Made by a program: the position numbers and the translations under genes
Notes under the pieces: generated by a model
The model's database searches: none
What the model was told of the DNA's origin: nothing
The model's input: only the letters and a program-made list of their open reading frames with translations
DNA from: an uncultured Rickettsiales bacterium
GTDB taxonomy: Bacteria; Pseudomonadota; Alphaproteobacteria; Rickettsiales; UBA1997
Reading direction: 5' to 3'
Assembly: GCA_934725005.1 (NCBI GenBank)
Contig: CAKVBE010000029.1
Span: 1 to 9,696, forward strand
DNA length: 9,696 nucleotides
Part shown: positions 1 to 6,368 of the stretch, in pieces
Position numbering within the stretch: position 1 is the stretch's first letter
Layout: each line of letters starts with the position of its first letter

Positions 1-601
1 TGACGACACATTATATAGTGAAAAGCAGTATGTTAGATCTGGATACAAAAAAATTGGAGAGTATCTTGGAAGAAGTGATGCTGCAGAGAAATTGTATAAA
101 TTTTTTGAAGAAGGAAAACCGGCTATTGATGAATACCTTTCAGAGATTCATGAAAATGATAAGAAAGTAGAGTGTTTGAAAATCTATAGAAATCAATTAC
201 CGGAAATTGAACTCTATGATGGCGTTATAGAATTAATTGAGAAATTAAAAGTAAAAGGTATTAAAGTCGGAATCATTACAGATGGTCGACCAGAAGGACA
301 GAGAAGCAAGCTCAAAATACTTGGGTTAGATAAAATAATTGAAGATATTATAATTACTGATGAGCTTGGAGGCATTCAATTTAGAAAGCCATGTGATATC
401 GCATTTCGTGTTATGCAACGCAAATGGGGAATTCCATTTGAACAGATTATTTATGTGGGAGATAATTTGAATAAAGATTTCCAAGCATGTAGACAACTTG
501 GAATGAGATGGAAGTACTTTAGAAATGAAGATGGTCTGTATTTTCATGATAAATATATTACGAAAAATATGATTGAAAAGTTACAGGATATTAGAATTTA
601 G
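1..601 (+). CDS. HAD-family hydrolase, 5' end cut by window edge
   Basis: This frame is open from the first bases of the window, so the gene began upstream; the in-frame TTG at 92 is not its start. The 199 visible residues open with DDTLYSE, the end of HAD motif I (DxDxT), so only about ten N-terminal residues are likely missing. Motif II is IITDG (Thr near visible residue 93), motif III is the Lys of FRKP (about 129), and motif IV is YVGDNLNKD (Asp about 154 and 159). The helical stretch between motifs I and II looks like a C1 cap, as in phosphoglycolate-phosphatase-like enzymes. The family removes phosphate from small molecules by way of an aspartyl-phosphate. Here the substrate is probably a sugar phosphate or other precursor of the polysaccharide, but the sequence does not show which. 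The next gene begins 12 nt after the stop, so the two are probably cotranscribed. The family call is firm; the substrate is unknown. Confidence 0.88.
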   Translation, partial: DDTLYSEKQYVRSGYKKIGEYLGRSDAAEKLYKFFEEGKPAIDEYLSEIHENDKKVECLKIYRNQLPEIELYDGVIELIEKLKVKGIKVGIITDGRPEGQRSKLKILGLDKIIEDIIITDELGGIQFRKPCDIAFRVMQRKWGIPFEQIIYVGDNLNKDFQACRQLGMRWKYFRNEDGLYFHDKYITKNMIEKLQDIRI

Positions 602-613
602 GAGATAATTATT

Positions 614-1693
614 ATGAAGGTAATGATATTAACCAATAACGACGTCGGATTATATCAATTCAGAAAAGAACTAATCGAAAAATTATTGAAACAGCATGAA
701 GTAGTAATATCATTACCTGATGGCGATTTCATAAAGGCGTTAGAAGATATTGGATGTAAATACATTGACACATCAGTTGATAGACGTGGCATTAATCCTG
801 TAACCGATTTAAAGCTGTTTAGTGAGTATCGTAGATTGCTGAAACAGGAGAAACCAGATATTGTGATTACATATACGATCAAGCCAAACGTTTATGGTGG
901 GTTTGCTTGTTGGATAGCTCGTATCCCATACGCAGTGAATATCACAGGTCTTGGGACTGCATTTGAAAACGGTGGTCTACTGAAGAAGTTGGTTATTATA
1001 TTGTATAAAGTGGCATGTAAAAAAGCCCGGATTGTCTTTTTTGAAAACGAGGAAAATAGACAGGTATTTATTAAAGAGAAAATAGTAAAAGAGAGTCAGA
1101 CACATAGATTGAATGGGGCAGGAGTTAATCTTGATAAGTACCAAGTGACCGAATATCCAGAAGAAGATAAAGTCAAATTTCTTTTCATGGGTAGGGTGAT
1201 GGCTGAAAAGGGTATCGATGAGCTCTTTGAGGCAATGAAAAAATTGATTGCTGATGGTGTAGACTGTGAGTTGAATGTTTTAGGTAGATATGAAGAGGAC
1301 TATAAGGCGAAGATACGGGAATATGAGGCGGAAGGGTGGCTTCATTATTACGGATATCAGAAAGATGTTAGACCTTTTATAGAAGAATGTCATTGCTTTG
1401 TTCTCCCGTCTTGGCATGAAGGAATGGCGAATACGAATCTTGAATGTGCAGCATCTGGTCGTCCCATTATTACTTCTAACATTCCGGGATGCAAAGAGGC
1501 AATAAAAAATGGAATCAGTGGTTTTCTTTGTGAGCCGAAGAATGCGGATAGTTTGTATGAGGCAATGAAGAAAATGATAGGGATGAGCTGGGAAGAGCGT
1601 AAAAAGATGGGGCAGGAAGGACGTAATCATATGGAAGAAGTATTCGATAAGCGAAAAGTTGTTGAGGAGACAATATCTGCAATATTCTCATGA
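614..1693 (+). CDS. Glycosyltransferase family 4 (GT-B, retaining)
   Basis: This 359-residue cytoplasmic or membrane-associated enzyme should add one sugar from a nucleotide donor to the growing lipid-linked oligosaccharide. The N-terminal Rossmann half (about 1-175) has an acceptor-side domain like those of WcaL/PglA-type transferases, including ITYTIKPNVYGG and NITGLGTAF. The C-terminal half starts near FMGRVMAEKGIDEL (191-204) and holds the EX7E signature, Glu269 and Glu277 in HEGMANTNLE, which is the donor-phosphate and catalytic region of retaining GT4 enzymes. Length is normal for the family. The ATG has a GGAG Shine-Dalgarno at 601-604, 9 nt upstream. GC is visibly higher than in the following genes, so this gene may belong to the more conserved part of the locus. 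Donor and linkage cannot be read from the sequence. It could be a galactosyl- or N-acetylhexosaminyl-transferase. Confidence 0.92.
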   Translation: MKVMILTNNDVGLYQFRKELIEKLLKQHEVVISLPDGDFIKALEDIGCKYIDTSVDRRGINPVTDLKLFSEYRRLLKQEKPDIVITYTIKPNVYGGFACWIARIPYAVNITGLGTAFENGGLLKKLVIILYKVACKKARIVFFENEENRQVFIKEKIVKESQTHRLNGAGVNLDKYQVTEYPEEDKVKFLFMGRVMAEKGIDELFEAMKKLIADGVDCELNVLGRYEEDYKAKIREYEAEGWLHYYGYQKDVRPFIEECHCFVLPSWHEGMANTNLECAASGRPIITSNIPGCKEAIKNGISGFLCEPKNADSLYEAMKKMIGMSWEERKKMGQEGRNHMEEVFDKRKVVEETISAIFS

Positions 1694-1746
1694 GCTTGGT
1701 TTTTCGGGGGAATGAGAAGCGGAAGATTGTTTTGATGAGAATATTG
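1680..1746. repeat. 12-bp inverted repeat spanning the GT4 stop
   Basis: CAATATTCTCAT (1680-1691) covers the last codons of the GT4 gene and is exactly complementary to ATGAGAATATTG (1735-1746). A third copy of the core, ATGAGAA (1712-1718), lies between them and could pair with the left arm instead. No T-run follows the right arm, so this is not a standard terminator. It may be a transcript 3'-end structure or a recombination scar. Only the complementarity is certain. Confidence 0.5.
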
Positions 1747-1796
1747 TAACAAAAAATAGATTGTGAGCATAGAAGGCAAAAACAAGCAACATAAAC

Positions 1797-1964
1797 CAGA
1801 ACTCAGCCGAGTGGCTGATGACATGCATTGGAAACTGGGCTGGGTTCTGGAACAGAACCCCCGTAAACTATGAAGCCCGAAATGGCTGCATCTATAAAAA
1901 CTCAACAGAGGTCTGAAGTGGTGTAGCATTCACTAAGTAAATCAGTACTATAACAGGTGAATGC
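1797..1964 (+). ncRNA. Candidate structured RNA, unknown class
   Basis: Four perfect stems fall in under 170 nt. TCAGCC/GGCTGA (1803-1808 with 1813-1818) has a 4-nt loop. GGGTTCTG/CAGAACCC (1842-1849 with 1853-1860) has a GAA loop and sits inside GGGCT/AGCCC (1837-1841 with 1874-1878). GCATTCAC/GTGAATGC (1926-1933 with 1957-1964) encloses 23 nt. The first stems coincide with a local GC peak. The block could be a riboregulator, the guide-RNA scaffold of a lost IS200/IS605 or related transposon, or just the end of a decayed transposase gene. I do not recognise a named RNA family. The strand is assumed from the direction of the genes, since the hairpins exist on both strands. Confidence 0.3.
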
Positions 1965-2073
1965 AGAAAAGCATAAAAAGCAAGAGCTGTACGAGTCTGT
2001 CGTAATGTCTGCCATTAATTATCATCATAAATTTGATAGAAATAAGTACTCTAAGTGAAAAATGATTCGGTAG

Positions 2074-2103
2074 CATTTATCTGATGAACAATTCAGATAA
2101 ATG
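2074..2103. repeat. 11-bp perfect palindromic stem-loop
   Basis: CATTTATCTGA (2074-2084) and TCAGATAAATG (2093-2103) are exact inverted copies with an 8-nt loop. The right arm is followed by TATCAGTGATA rather than a T-run, so an intrinsic terminator is unlikely. It lies about 60 nt upstream of the candidate promoter for the next gene. It could be an operator, a transposon end or an RNA hairpin. Confidence 0.5.
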
Positions 2104-2136
2104 TATCAGTGATATACTTTAGCTGAGTGGCCAAGT

Positions 2137-2165
2137 TTCGGAAAGTTAAAGAAAAATTTTATAAT
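2137..2165 (+). promoter_or_regulatory. Candidate sigma-A promoter for GT2/polymerase genes
   Basis: A perfect TATAAT -10 box (2160-2165) lies 17 nt after a weak -35 candidate, TTCGGA (2137-2142, three of six consensus positions). A start about 7 nt downstream would give a leader of roughly 40 nt before the ATG at 2210. It would allow the AT-rich cassette to be transcribed separately from the GT4 gene. A TATAAT match is easy to find by chance in sequence this rich in A+T. Confidence 0.33.
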
Positions 2166-2209
2166 ATATGTAATGTATTGAACTATGATATTAGAGAAGG
2201 AGTAAATAA

Positions 2210-3229
2210 ATGTTTTTATCGGTATTAATTTCTGTTTATAATGCAGAAAAATACATTGATAGATGTATTGGCTCAATTGTTTCACAATCTTTTAAAGAGT
2301 TTGAGTTGATATTAGTCAATGATGGATCAACAGACTCAAGTTTACAGAAATGTATACAATGGAAGAAAAAATATCCTGAATTAGTGAAAGTAATTAATAA
2401 AGATAATACAGGTTCGTTGCTTTCTAGAAGACGATGTTTAGAAGAAGCGCACGGAGAATATATTTATATTATGGATGCAGATGACTATTTATTAAATGAA
2501 AATATGTTTGAAATGATTAAAATGGCAATAAATAGATATAAGTGTGATTTGGTTTTTTTTAATGCAACTAATTCTGATAATGAAAATTGGATTTATCAGT
2601 ATCCTTATAAAGACAAAGAAATATTTGAAGGAAAAGATTTAAATAAGTTATATGAACGGTTGGTTGAAGGAGATAGCTTAAATTCTTTGTGGAATAAAGT
2701 TTTTTCTAAAAATATTGTGGATTGGGATGTGAATTATGTTAAATATGAATATGTCCGAAATGGAACCGATTTTTTTCAGGTTATACCAATTATATTAAAT
2801 GCTAAAAAAGTGTTGTATTTAAATGAAGCATATTACTGTTATCAAATTAGTGATAATCAGGAAAGTATTGTACATAAATTTAACCCCTATATATATGACT
2901 CATTGAAGGCTGGATATGTACGATTAAATAACGAACTTGCAAGACGCGGTATAATGAATGTTGATTTGGAAAAAAAATTATATAAACGATTTATGATGAT
3001 GAGCAGTACTGCAGTTTACAAAATAAGGTTTGCAAGAGATAGGGAATTTAATTTATATAAATATTTAAAAAATATAAGGCAGGACTTTTGGTTTAGGGAT
3101 ATTTACAAGAAATGCAATATACATGAGATACCACTTAAGAGAAGAATGATTATAAAAATATTGTATAGAAAAATGTACACAACATTAATAATACTTATAA
3201 AAATATCTGAATGGCGAAATCAAATATAG
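2210..3229 (+). CDS. Glycosyltransferase family 2 (GT-A, inverting)
   Basis: This 339-residue enzyme should transfer one sugar to the lipid-linked repeat unit on the cytoplasmic face. The N-terminal GT-A fold (about 1-115) has LISVYNAEKYI at the start, VNDGSTD at 36-42 for nucleotide binding, and DADD at 89-92 as the metal-binding DXD motif. The C-terminal 200 residues are a variable, basic, Tyr/Lys-rich region typical of WaaB/CpsI-like GT2 proteins. They probably fix acceptor specificity. The start is supported by AAGGAG at 2197-2202, 7 nt before the ATG. It is the first gene of the AT-rich block, and its stop overlaps the weak ribosome binding site of the polymerase gene, suggesting translational coupling. 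Donor sugar and linkage are unknown. Confidence 0.93.
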   Translation: MFLSVLISVYNAEKYIDRCIGSIVSQSFKEFELILVNDGSTDSSLQKCIQWKKKYPELVKVINKDNTGSLLSRRRCLEEAHGEYIYIMDADDYLLNENMFEMIKMAINRYKCDLVFFNATNSDNENWIYQYPYKDKEIFEGKDLNKLYERLVEGDSLNSLWNKVFSKNIVDWDVNYVKYEYVRNGTDFFQVIPIILNAKKVLYLNEAYYCYQISDNQESIVHKFNPYIYDSLKAGYVRLNNELARRGIMNVDLEKKLYKRFMMMSSTAVYKIRFARDREFNLYKYLKNIRQDFWFRDIYKKCNIHEIPLKRRMIIKILYRKMYTTLIILIKISEWRNQI

Positions 3230-3234
3230 GATGG
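3228..3234 (+). promoter_or_regulatory. Weak RBS choosing the polymerase start at 3244
   Basis: AGGATGG lies 9 nt before the ATG at 3244 and overlaps the GT2 stop codon. The alternative in-frame ATG at 3211, inside the GT2 gene, has no purine-rich Shine-Dalgarno in front of it. This favours 3244, though only moderately. Confidence 0.5.
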
Positions 3235-3243
3235 AAATATGAA

Positions 3244-4353
3244 ATGCAACTATCAAACAATGAGACACTTATATTGTATCTAAGCTCGATAATACTATCA
3301 TTTAGTTTGTTATTGGGGATGAAATACTATAAGTTGAAATACATATATTTAAAAAGTAATAAAAGAAGAATAGCACAATTGAATATTTATTGGATGAACA
3401 TATTTATTTGTATGTTACCAATGATTTTATTGCTTTCGGTTCGGTATAATACAGGGGCAGATTATCAACAATATTCATGGAATTACATAACAGTTATAAC
3501 TGGTAATGTATTTGATAGCAGTTCTATTTTTAAATTGGAACCGTTATATACATTGAGTATTAAATTTGCAAATTTAGTTTGCCCGAATGTAGTGCAATTT
3601 TGGTTTGCAATGATTGCTTTTTTTATGTTTATTAATTTTGTGATTGCATTTTATTTATTTGAATTAGATAACCCTCATTGGTTTATTCTACTTTTTGGTT
3701 TGTTCGCATATTTACATTGCTTTAATTATGTGCGACAGATGTATGCAGCATCCTGGATAATGATAGCATTGGGGTGGTTGATAAAAAGAAATAGAAAAAT
3801 TTATTTTGTTCTCTTTATTATAATTGCAACACTAATTCATAGAAGTTCAATAATATTTATTTTGCTATGGCCAATTTGTAAATTAAATAAAGAAAAGAAT
3901 TTTTTATATAGAATTCTAATGTGTGCATCACCACTGTATTTGACGATTATAGCTCGAATTTTATTTAAATTGTCTTTTTTTTCGAGATATGCACATTATT
4001 TTGCAGGAACTTTAAAAGTTGGAGTGGGATTTTTAATTGAAATAATTCCGCTAATGGTTCTTATGATATTTTGTAAAGACGATAATAGAGAAAATAAAGA
4101 AATCAGCGCATTATTGAATATTGCTTGGCTAGTCATACCATTGAGATTAATGTCATATTTTTCATATGCAGCTGGACGACTGTTTATTACTTGTTCTATA
4201 TTTTCTATTTTAGCGTATTGTCTGAGTAAGCAAAAAAGATCAAATAGAATATTTGTAACAATAATTTTTCTTATTTATTTTATAATTGAGTTTTATCTAT
4301 TTAATAATAGTGATGTATTTCCATATACATTTTATAATGGTATTAGGCGTTGA
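3244..4353 (+). CDS. EpsG/Wzy-like polysaccharide polymerase
   Basis: From the ATG at 3244 this is a 369-residue integral membrane protein with about ten hydrophobic segments. It should join flipped repeat units into the polymer at the outer face of the membrane. EpsG-family signs are SVRYNTGADYQQY (about 65-77, the conserved R-Y-x-x-G-x-D-Y loop after the second membrane span), a central NYVRQMYAASWIM (R-Q-x-x-A motif), IHRSSII, and a C-terminal FPYTFYNG. An in-frame ATG at 3211 would give 380 residues and overlap the GT2 gene by 19 nt. I prefer 3244 because of the upstream AGGATGG and because the extra residues are polar and unlike the family. The gene directly follows the GT2 gene and precedes the flippase. 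Wzy-type polymerases differ greatly between serotypes, so the linkage cannot be predicted. A role in assembly is likely; the exact activity is inferred. Confidence 0.85.
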   Translation: MQLSNNETLILYLSSIILSFSLLLGMKYYKLKYIYLKSNKRRIAQLNIYWMNIFICMLPMILLLSVRYNTGADYQQYSWNYITVITGNVFDSSSIFKLEPLYTLSIKFANLVCPNVVQFWFAMIAFFMFINFVIAFYLFELDNPHWFILLFGLFAYLHCFNYVRQMYAASWIMIALGWLIKRNRKIYFVLFIIIATLIHRSSIIFILLWPICKLNKEKNFLYRILMCASPLYLTIIARILFKLSFFSRYAHYFAGTLKVGVGFLIEIIPLMVLMIFCKDDNRENKEISALLNIAWLVIPLRLMSYFSYAAGRLFITCSIFSILAYCLSKQKRSNRIFVTIIFLIYFIIEFYLFNNSDVFPYTFYNGIRR

Positions 4354-4372
4354 TTGAATATGTATTCATTAC

Positions 4373-4418
4373 AAAAGAATATTGATATTAGAAAATGATT
4401 TGTAAAAAGAATATTGAT
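4373..4418 (+). repeat. 14-bp direct repeat AAAAGAATATTGAT
   Basis: Exact copies at 4373-4386 and 4405-4418, 32 bp apart start to start (about three helical turns). The spacing would suit a dimeric DNA-binding protein but also a local duplication. The second copy overlaps the left arm of the downstream hairpin. Confidence 0.5.
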
Positions 4419-4447
4419 CATTTCCACAATCTATTTGTGAAAATGAT
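4393..4447 (+). promoter_or_regulatory. Mutually exclusive hairpins, attenuator-like
   Basis: ATCATTT (4417-4423) can pair either with AAATGAT upstream (4393-4399) or with AAATGAT downstream (4441-4447). The downstream choice is stronger because CACAA/TTGTG (4425-4429 with 4435-4439) continues it, giving 12 pairs with one C/A mismatch and a 5-nt loop. No T-run follows directly, so any switch would not act as a simple intrinsic terminator. It lies about 130 nt before the flippase ATG. The pairing is seen; regulation is inferred. Confidence 0.3.
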
Positions 4448-4580
4448 TCCTGTTCTATTCTTGATATTTTTAGTGGCCTTATGACATGTATTCTACGGTA
4501 GTGTTGAAGATTGAAAAACATTGAATTTTCAATAAAAAGCAAAAAAGCACTTGATTATATGAGGAGGAGATAATTGTTAA

Positions 4581-6008
4581 ATGCGCACTCATTTAAAACA
4601 TTTTATGACAATTGGAATAGGGACTTTAGTTAATATTTTAATTGGTATTTTAACAACGCCAATCATCACTCGCTTAGTTAATACTGCTGATTACGGTGCT
4701 TTAGCAATGTTTAATACCTATACAAGTATGGCAGTTATGATATTGTGTTTGGGATTAGATCAGTCATTAATAAGATTTTACTATGACAATAATTCAATAG
4801 AGTATAAAAGACGTTTAATTACTGCAACAGCATGGTTTTCTGTATGTGCATCTTTAGTACTATGTATATTTGGATATGCAATTTTAAATAAAGAATTATT
4901 TATATTTGAGTTTAAGGATAAATTTCTTATTTGTCTGCTAATAAACATATGTATTCAAGTTTTTTTTAGATTTACACAGATAATATTACGTGTGGAATAT
5001 AAAACAAAAACGTTTGCGCTGTTAAATAGTATAAATAAAATCGTTTATTTGGTAATGGCTTCTGTAATGTTAAAATTTCTATACAATGCAGATAATTTAT
5101 TCTTACTCATTCTGGCTACAATTGTTTCAGTGGGGGTGCCATTGATTGTTGGAATAGTGATAGAAAGAAAGTTATGGTGTCCATTAGTTAATTATTCAAT
5201 AGAAAGCTTAGATGTAAAAAAGGTTTTATGTTATGGTTTCCCGTTTATTTTTTCAATGGGTATTACCACAGTTTTTGAAGCTTTAGATAAACTGTCCATT
5301 AATTATTTTTGTAATTACTCAGAAGTAGGGATATATTCTAGTGCAATTATGATTGTAAATGTATTTTCGATTTTACAAACAACATTTAATACAGTATGGG
5401 CACCTATGGCTATAGAACAATACACGAATAATTCGGAAAATAAGGAGTTTTTCAGAAAAATTAATAACATTATAACAATATTAATGTTTAGTTTTGGATG
5501 TACATTGATAGTATTTAAAGATGTGTTTATTATATTACTAGGTGAAAATTATAGATCGGCTACATATATAATACCATTTTTGATATTTAGACCGATAATG
5601 TATACAATATCTGAAACAACATCTGTGGGAATAGACTTTGCAAAAAAAAGTCAACTTCACATAGTAGTGGCTGCTATTGCATGTATAGTAAATGCTATAG
5701 GTAATTTCTTTTTAGTTCCTGTGCTTAATGGGCGAGGAGCCGCAATATCAACTGGGATTTCTTATATTGTGTTTTTTACAGCTCGGACTTTCCTGGGTAA
5801 AAGATATTATGATTATAAACCTGAATTAAAAAAGCAATATTTGCTAATTGCCGCTACAACAGTATTTGCAACATATAATACATTTGCAACATTTGATAGT
5901 TGTTGTGTGATCATGTATGTTGCGTGTATGTGTATTATTGTTGCGGTATACAAAAAAACAATTAAAGAAATGATAATTTATATATTTAATTTAATAGATA
6001 AAAGGTAG
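4581..6008 (+). CDS. wzx: Wzx-type oligosaccharide flippase (MOP superfamily)
   Basis: This 475-residue membrane protein should move the undecaprenyl-linked repeat unit from the inner to the outer face of the cytoplasmic membrane. Hydrophobicity suggests about 14 transmembrane segments. The first (about 9-30) runs into the family motif ITRLVNTADYG (29-39), followed by MFNTYTSMAVMILCLGLDQ. A second repeat half begins near CYGFPFIFSMG (217-227), matching the two-bundle fold of the MOP superfamily. Length is typical. The start is well supported by AGGAGG at 4562-4567. The protein resembles general Firmicutes Wzx proteins more than E. coli WzxE, even though the next two genes resemble the enterobacterial common antigen pair WecF/WecE. 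It stands alone, with a 227-nt gap before and a 360-nt gap after. Substrate preference cannot be read from sequence. Confidence 0.92.
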   Translation: MRTHLKHFMTIGIGTLVNILIGILTTPIITRLVNTADYGALAMFNTYTSMAVMILCLGLDQSLIRFYYDNNSIEYKRRLITATAWFSVCASLVLCIFGYAILNKELFIFEFKDKFLICLLINICIQVFFRFTQIILRVEYKTKTFALLNSINKIVYLVMASVMLKFLYNADNLFLLILATIVSVGVPLIVGIVIERKLWCPLVNYSIESLDVKKVLCYGFPFIFSMGITTVFEALDKLSINYFCNYSEVGIYSSAIMIVNVFSILQTTFNTVWAPMAIEQYTNNSENKEFFRKINNIITILMFSFGCTLIVFKDVFIILLGENYRSATYIIPFLIFRPIMYTISETTSVGIDFAKKSQLHIVVAAIACIVNAIGNFFLVPVLNGRGAAISTGISYIVFFTARTFLGKRYYDYKPELKKQYLLIAATTVFATYNTFATFDSCCVIMYVACMCIIVAVYKKTIKEMIIYIFNLIDKR

Positions 6009-6076
6009 ATGGTGAAACCTGACTGAGCACCTTTGTTATATCATACATTCCTGTGATAATAGTTATAAATACTACA

Positions 6077-6178
6077 GCAATATAAAAAGTTAAGTCTCAA
6101 CTTTTGGTATATTGCCAGACGGCATATTGTCTGGAGTAGATACAAGAACAGTCGTTATTTGTTAAGGCGTCTGTTGTA
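6077..6178 (+). ncRNA. Three-helix leader RNA candidate
   Basis: Helix 1 is GCAATATA+AAAAGTT paired with AACTTTT+TATATTGC (6077-6115), 15 pairs with a 2-nt GG bulge and a 7-nt loop. Helix 2, CCAGAC/GTCTGG (6115-6120 with 6129-6134), abuts it and competes for one base. Helix 3 is AACAG-T-CG with CG-T-CTGTT (6147-6154 with 6168-6175), extended by TAC/GTA (6141-6143 with 6176-6178). ATATTGCC (6109-6116) can instead pair with GGCATAT (6121-6127) with one bulged base, which breaks helices 1 and 2. It may be a leader of the wecF-wecE pair about 190 nt downstream. I do not recognise a known riboswitch. Confidence 0.32.
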
Positions 6179-6250
6179 ATAGGAAACACCCCAACAAAAA
6201 TGTCCGCGAGTAGCAAGAAATATACAAAACTCAGAAGTAATCATGCTAAG

Positions 6251-6267
6251 AAATAAGTATCTTATTT
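6251..6267. repeat. 7-bp perfect hairpin, 3-nt loop
   Basis: AAATAAG, a TAT loop, then CTTATTT. The flanking CTAAG occurs on both sides (6246-6250 and 6269-6273). Neither arm is followed by a T-run. Function unknown. Confidence 0.4.
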
Positions 6268-6350
6268 ACTAAGGAACTCAGGTCTTAAGGTTTATGATAG
6301 ATAATTTCTTACTAGCCGTAAGGAATATTAACCATAAATATATTGTAGTA

Positions 6351-6358
6351 GGAAGGAG
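6351..6358 (+). promoter_or_regulatory. Strong RBS fixing the WecF-like start at 6369
   Basis: GGAAGGAG lies 10 nt before the ATG at 6369. The more upstream in-frame ATG at 6294 has only TCTTAAGG in front of it. The 25 extra residues it would add have no counterpart in the family, whose members begin directly with a strand like LKILHIFTN. Confidence 0.75.
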
Positions 6359-6368
6359 AAAAAGTAAT

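Larger units (their letters stand above)
1694..2209. other. 516-nt intergenic region with no convincing gene
   Basis: No frame has a gene-length ORF with a ribosome binding site. The first half (about 1795-1925) is far richer in GC than its surroundings: 1801-1860 is 33/60 GC by hand count. It carries several perfect hairpins, described separately. The second half returns to AT-rich sequence and contains an 11-bp palindrome and a candidate promoter for the next operon segment. Short open frames at 1760-1873 and 1773-1916 could be decayed coding sequence. The region sits between the GC-richer GT4 gene and the AT-rich cassette, so a relic of a mobile element or a recombination junction is plausible. 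Confidence 0.6.
4354..4580. other. 227-nt gap between polymerase and flippase
   Basis: No ORF is visible. The gap holds a 14-bp direct repeat, three copies of an AAATGAT/ATCATTT element that can form alternative hairpins, and a separate hairpin, ATTGAAAA/TTTTCAAT (4510-4517 with 4526-4533). It ends in the strong AGGAGG ribosome binding site (4562-4567) of the flippase gene. TTGAAA (4511-4516), a 16-nt spacer and TAAAAA (4533-4538) form at best a poor promoter. A gap this long between polymerase and flippase genes is unusual inside a compact operon. Confidence 0.6.
6009..6368. other. 360-nt gap before the WecF-like gene
   Basis: No gene-length ORF is present. An inverted repeat, AAAGGT/ACCTTT (6001-6006 with 6029-6034), overlaps the flippase stop. 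Next come three consecutive stem-loops (6077-6178) and a perfect AAATAAG/CTTATTT hairpin (6251-6257 with 6261-6267). A 38-codon open frame (6140-6256) ends in a very basic run, SKKYTKLRSNHAKK, and has no ribosome binding site; it could be a decayed C-terminus or chance. The in-frame ATG at 6294 extends the WecF-like gene into this gap but has no Shine-Dalgarno and adds residues foreign to the family, so the gap is counted up to 6368. Confidence 0.55.

Noticed and set aside
1627..1929. 100-codon open frame on the minus strand
   Set aside because: Overlaps the GT4 3' end, has no plausible ribosome binding site and its Ser/Leu/Cys-rich translation shows no domain.
2119..2136. TTAGCTGAGTGGCCAAG resembles the D-arm start of tRNA-Ser/Leu
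   Set aside because: No anticodon arm, T-arm (GTTCGAATC) or acceptor pairing follows; the downstream sequence is A/T-rich. The similar GCCGAGTGGCTGA at 1806-1818 also lacks the rest of a tRNA.
3211..3243. Longer EpsG start inside the GT2 gene, or a programmed frameshift joining GT2 and EpsG
   Set aside because: No Shine-Dalgarno before 3211, no slippery sequence at the overlap, and the two proteins are unrelated complete domains.
6200..6256. Basic 18-residue peptide MSASSKKYTKLRSNHAKK
   Set aside because: No ribosome binding site before its ATG; the frame extends upstream without a start. Too short to call, kept only as a possible remnant.
6294..6368. N-terminal extension of the WecF-like protein from the ATG at 6294
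   Set aside because: Weak or absent Shine-Dalgarno, 25 residues foreign to the family, and a strong GGAAGGAG before the ATG at 6369.
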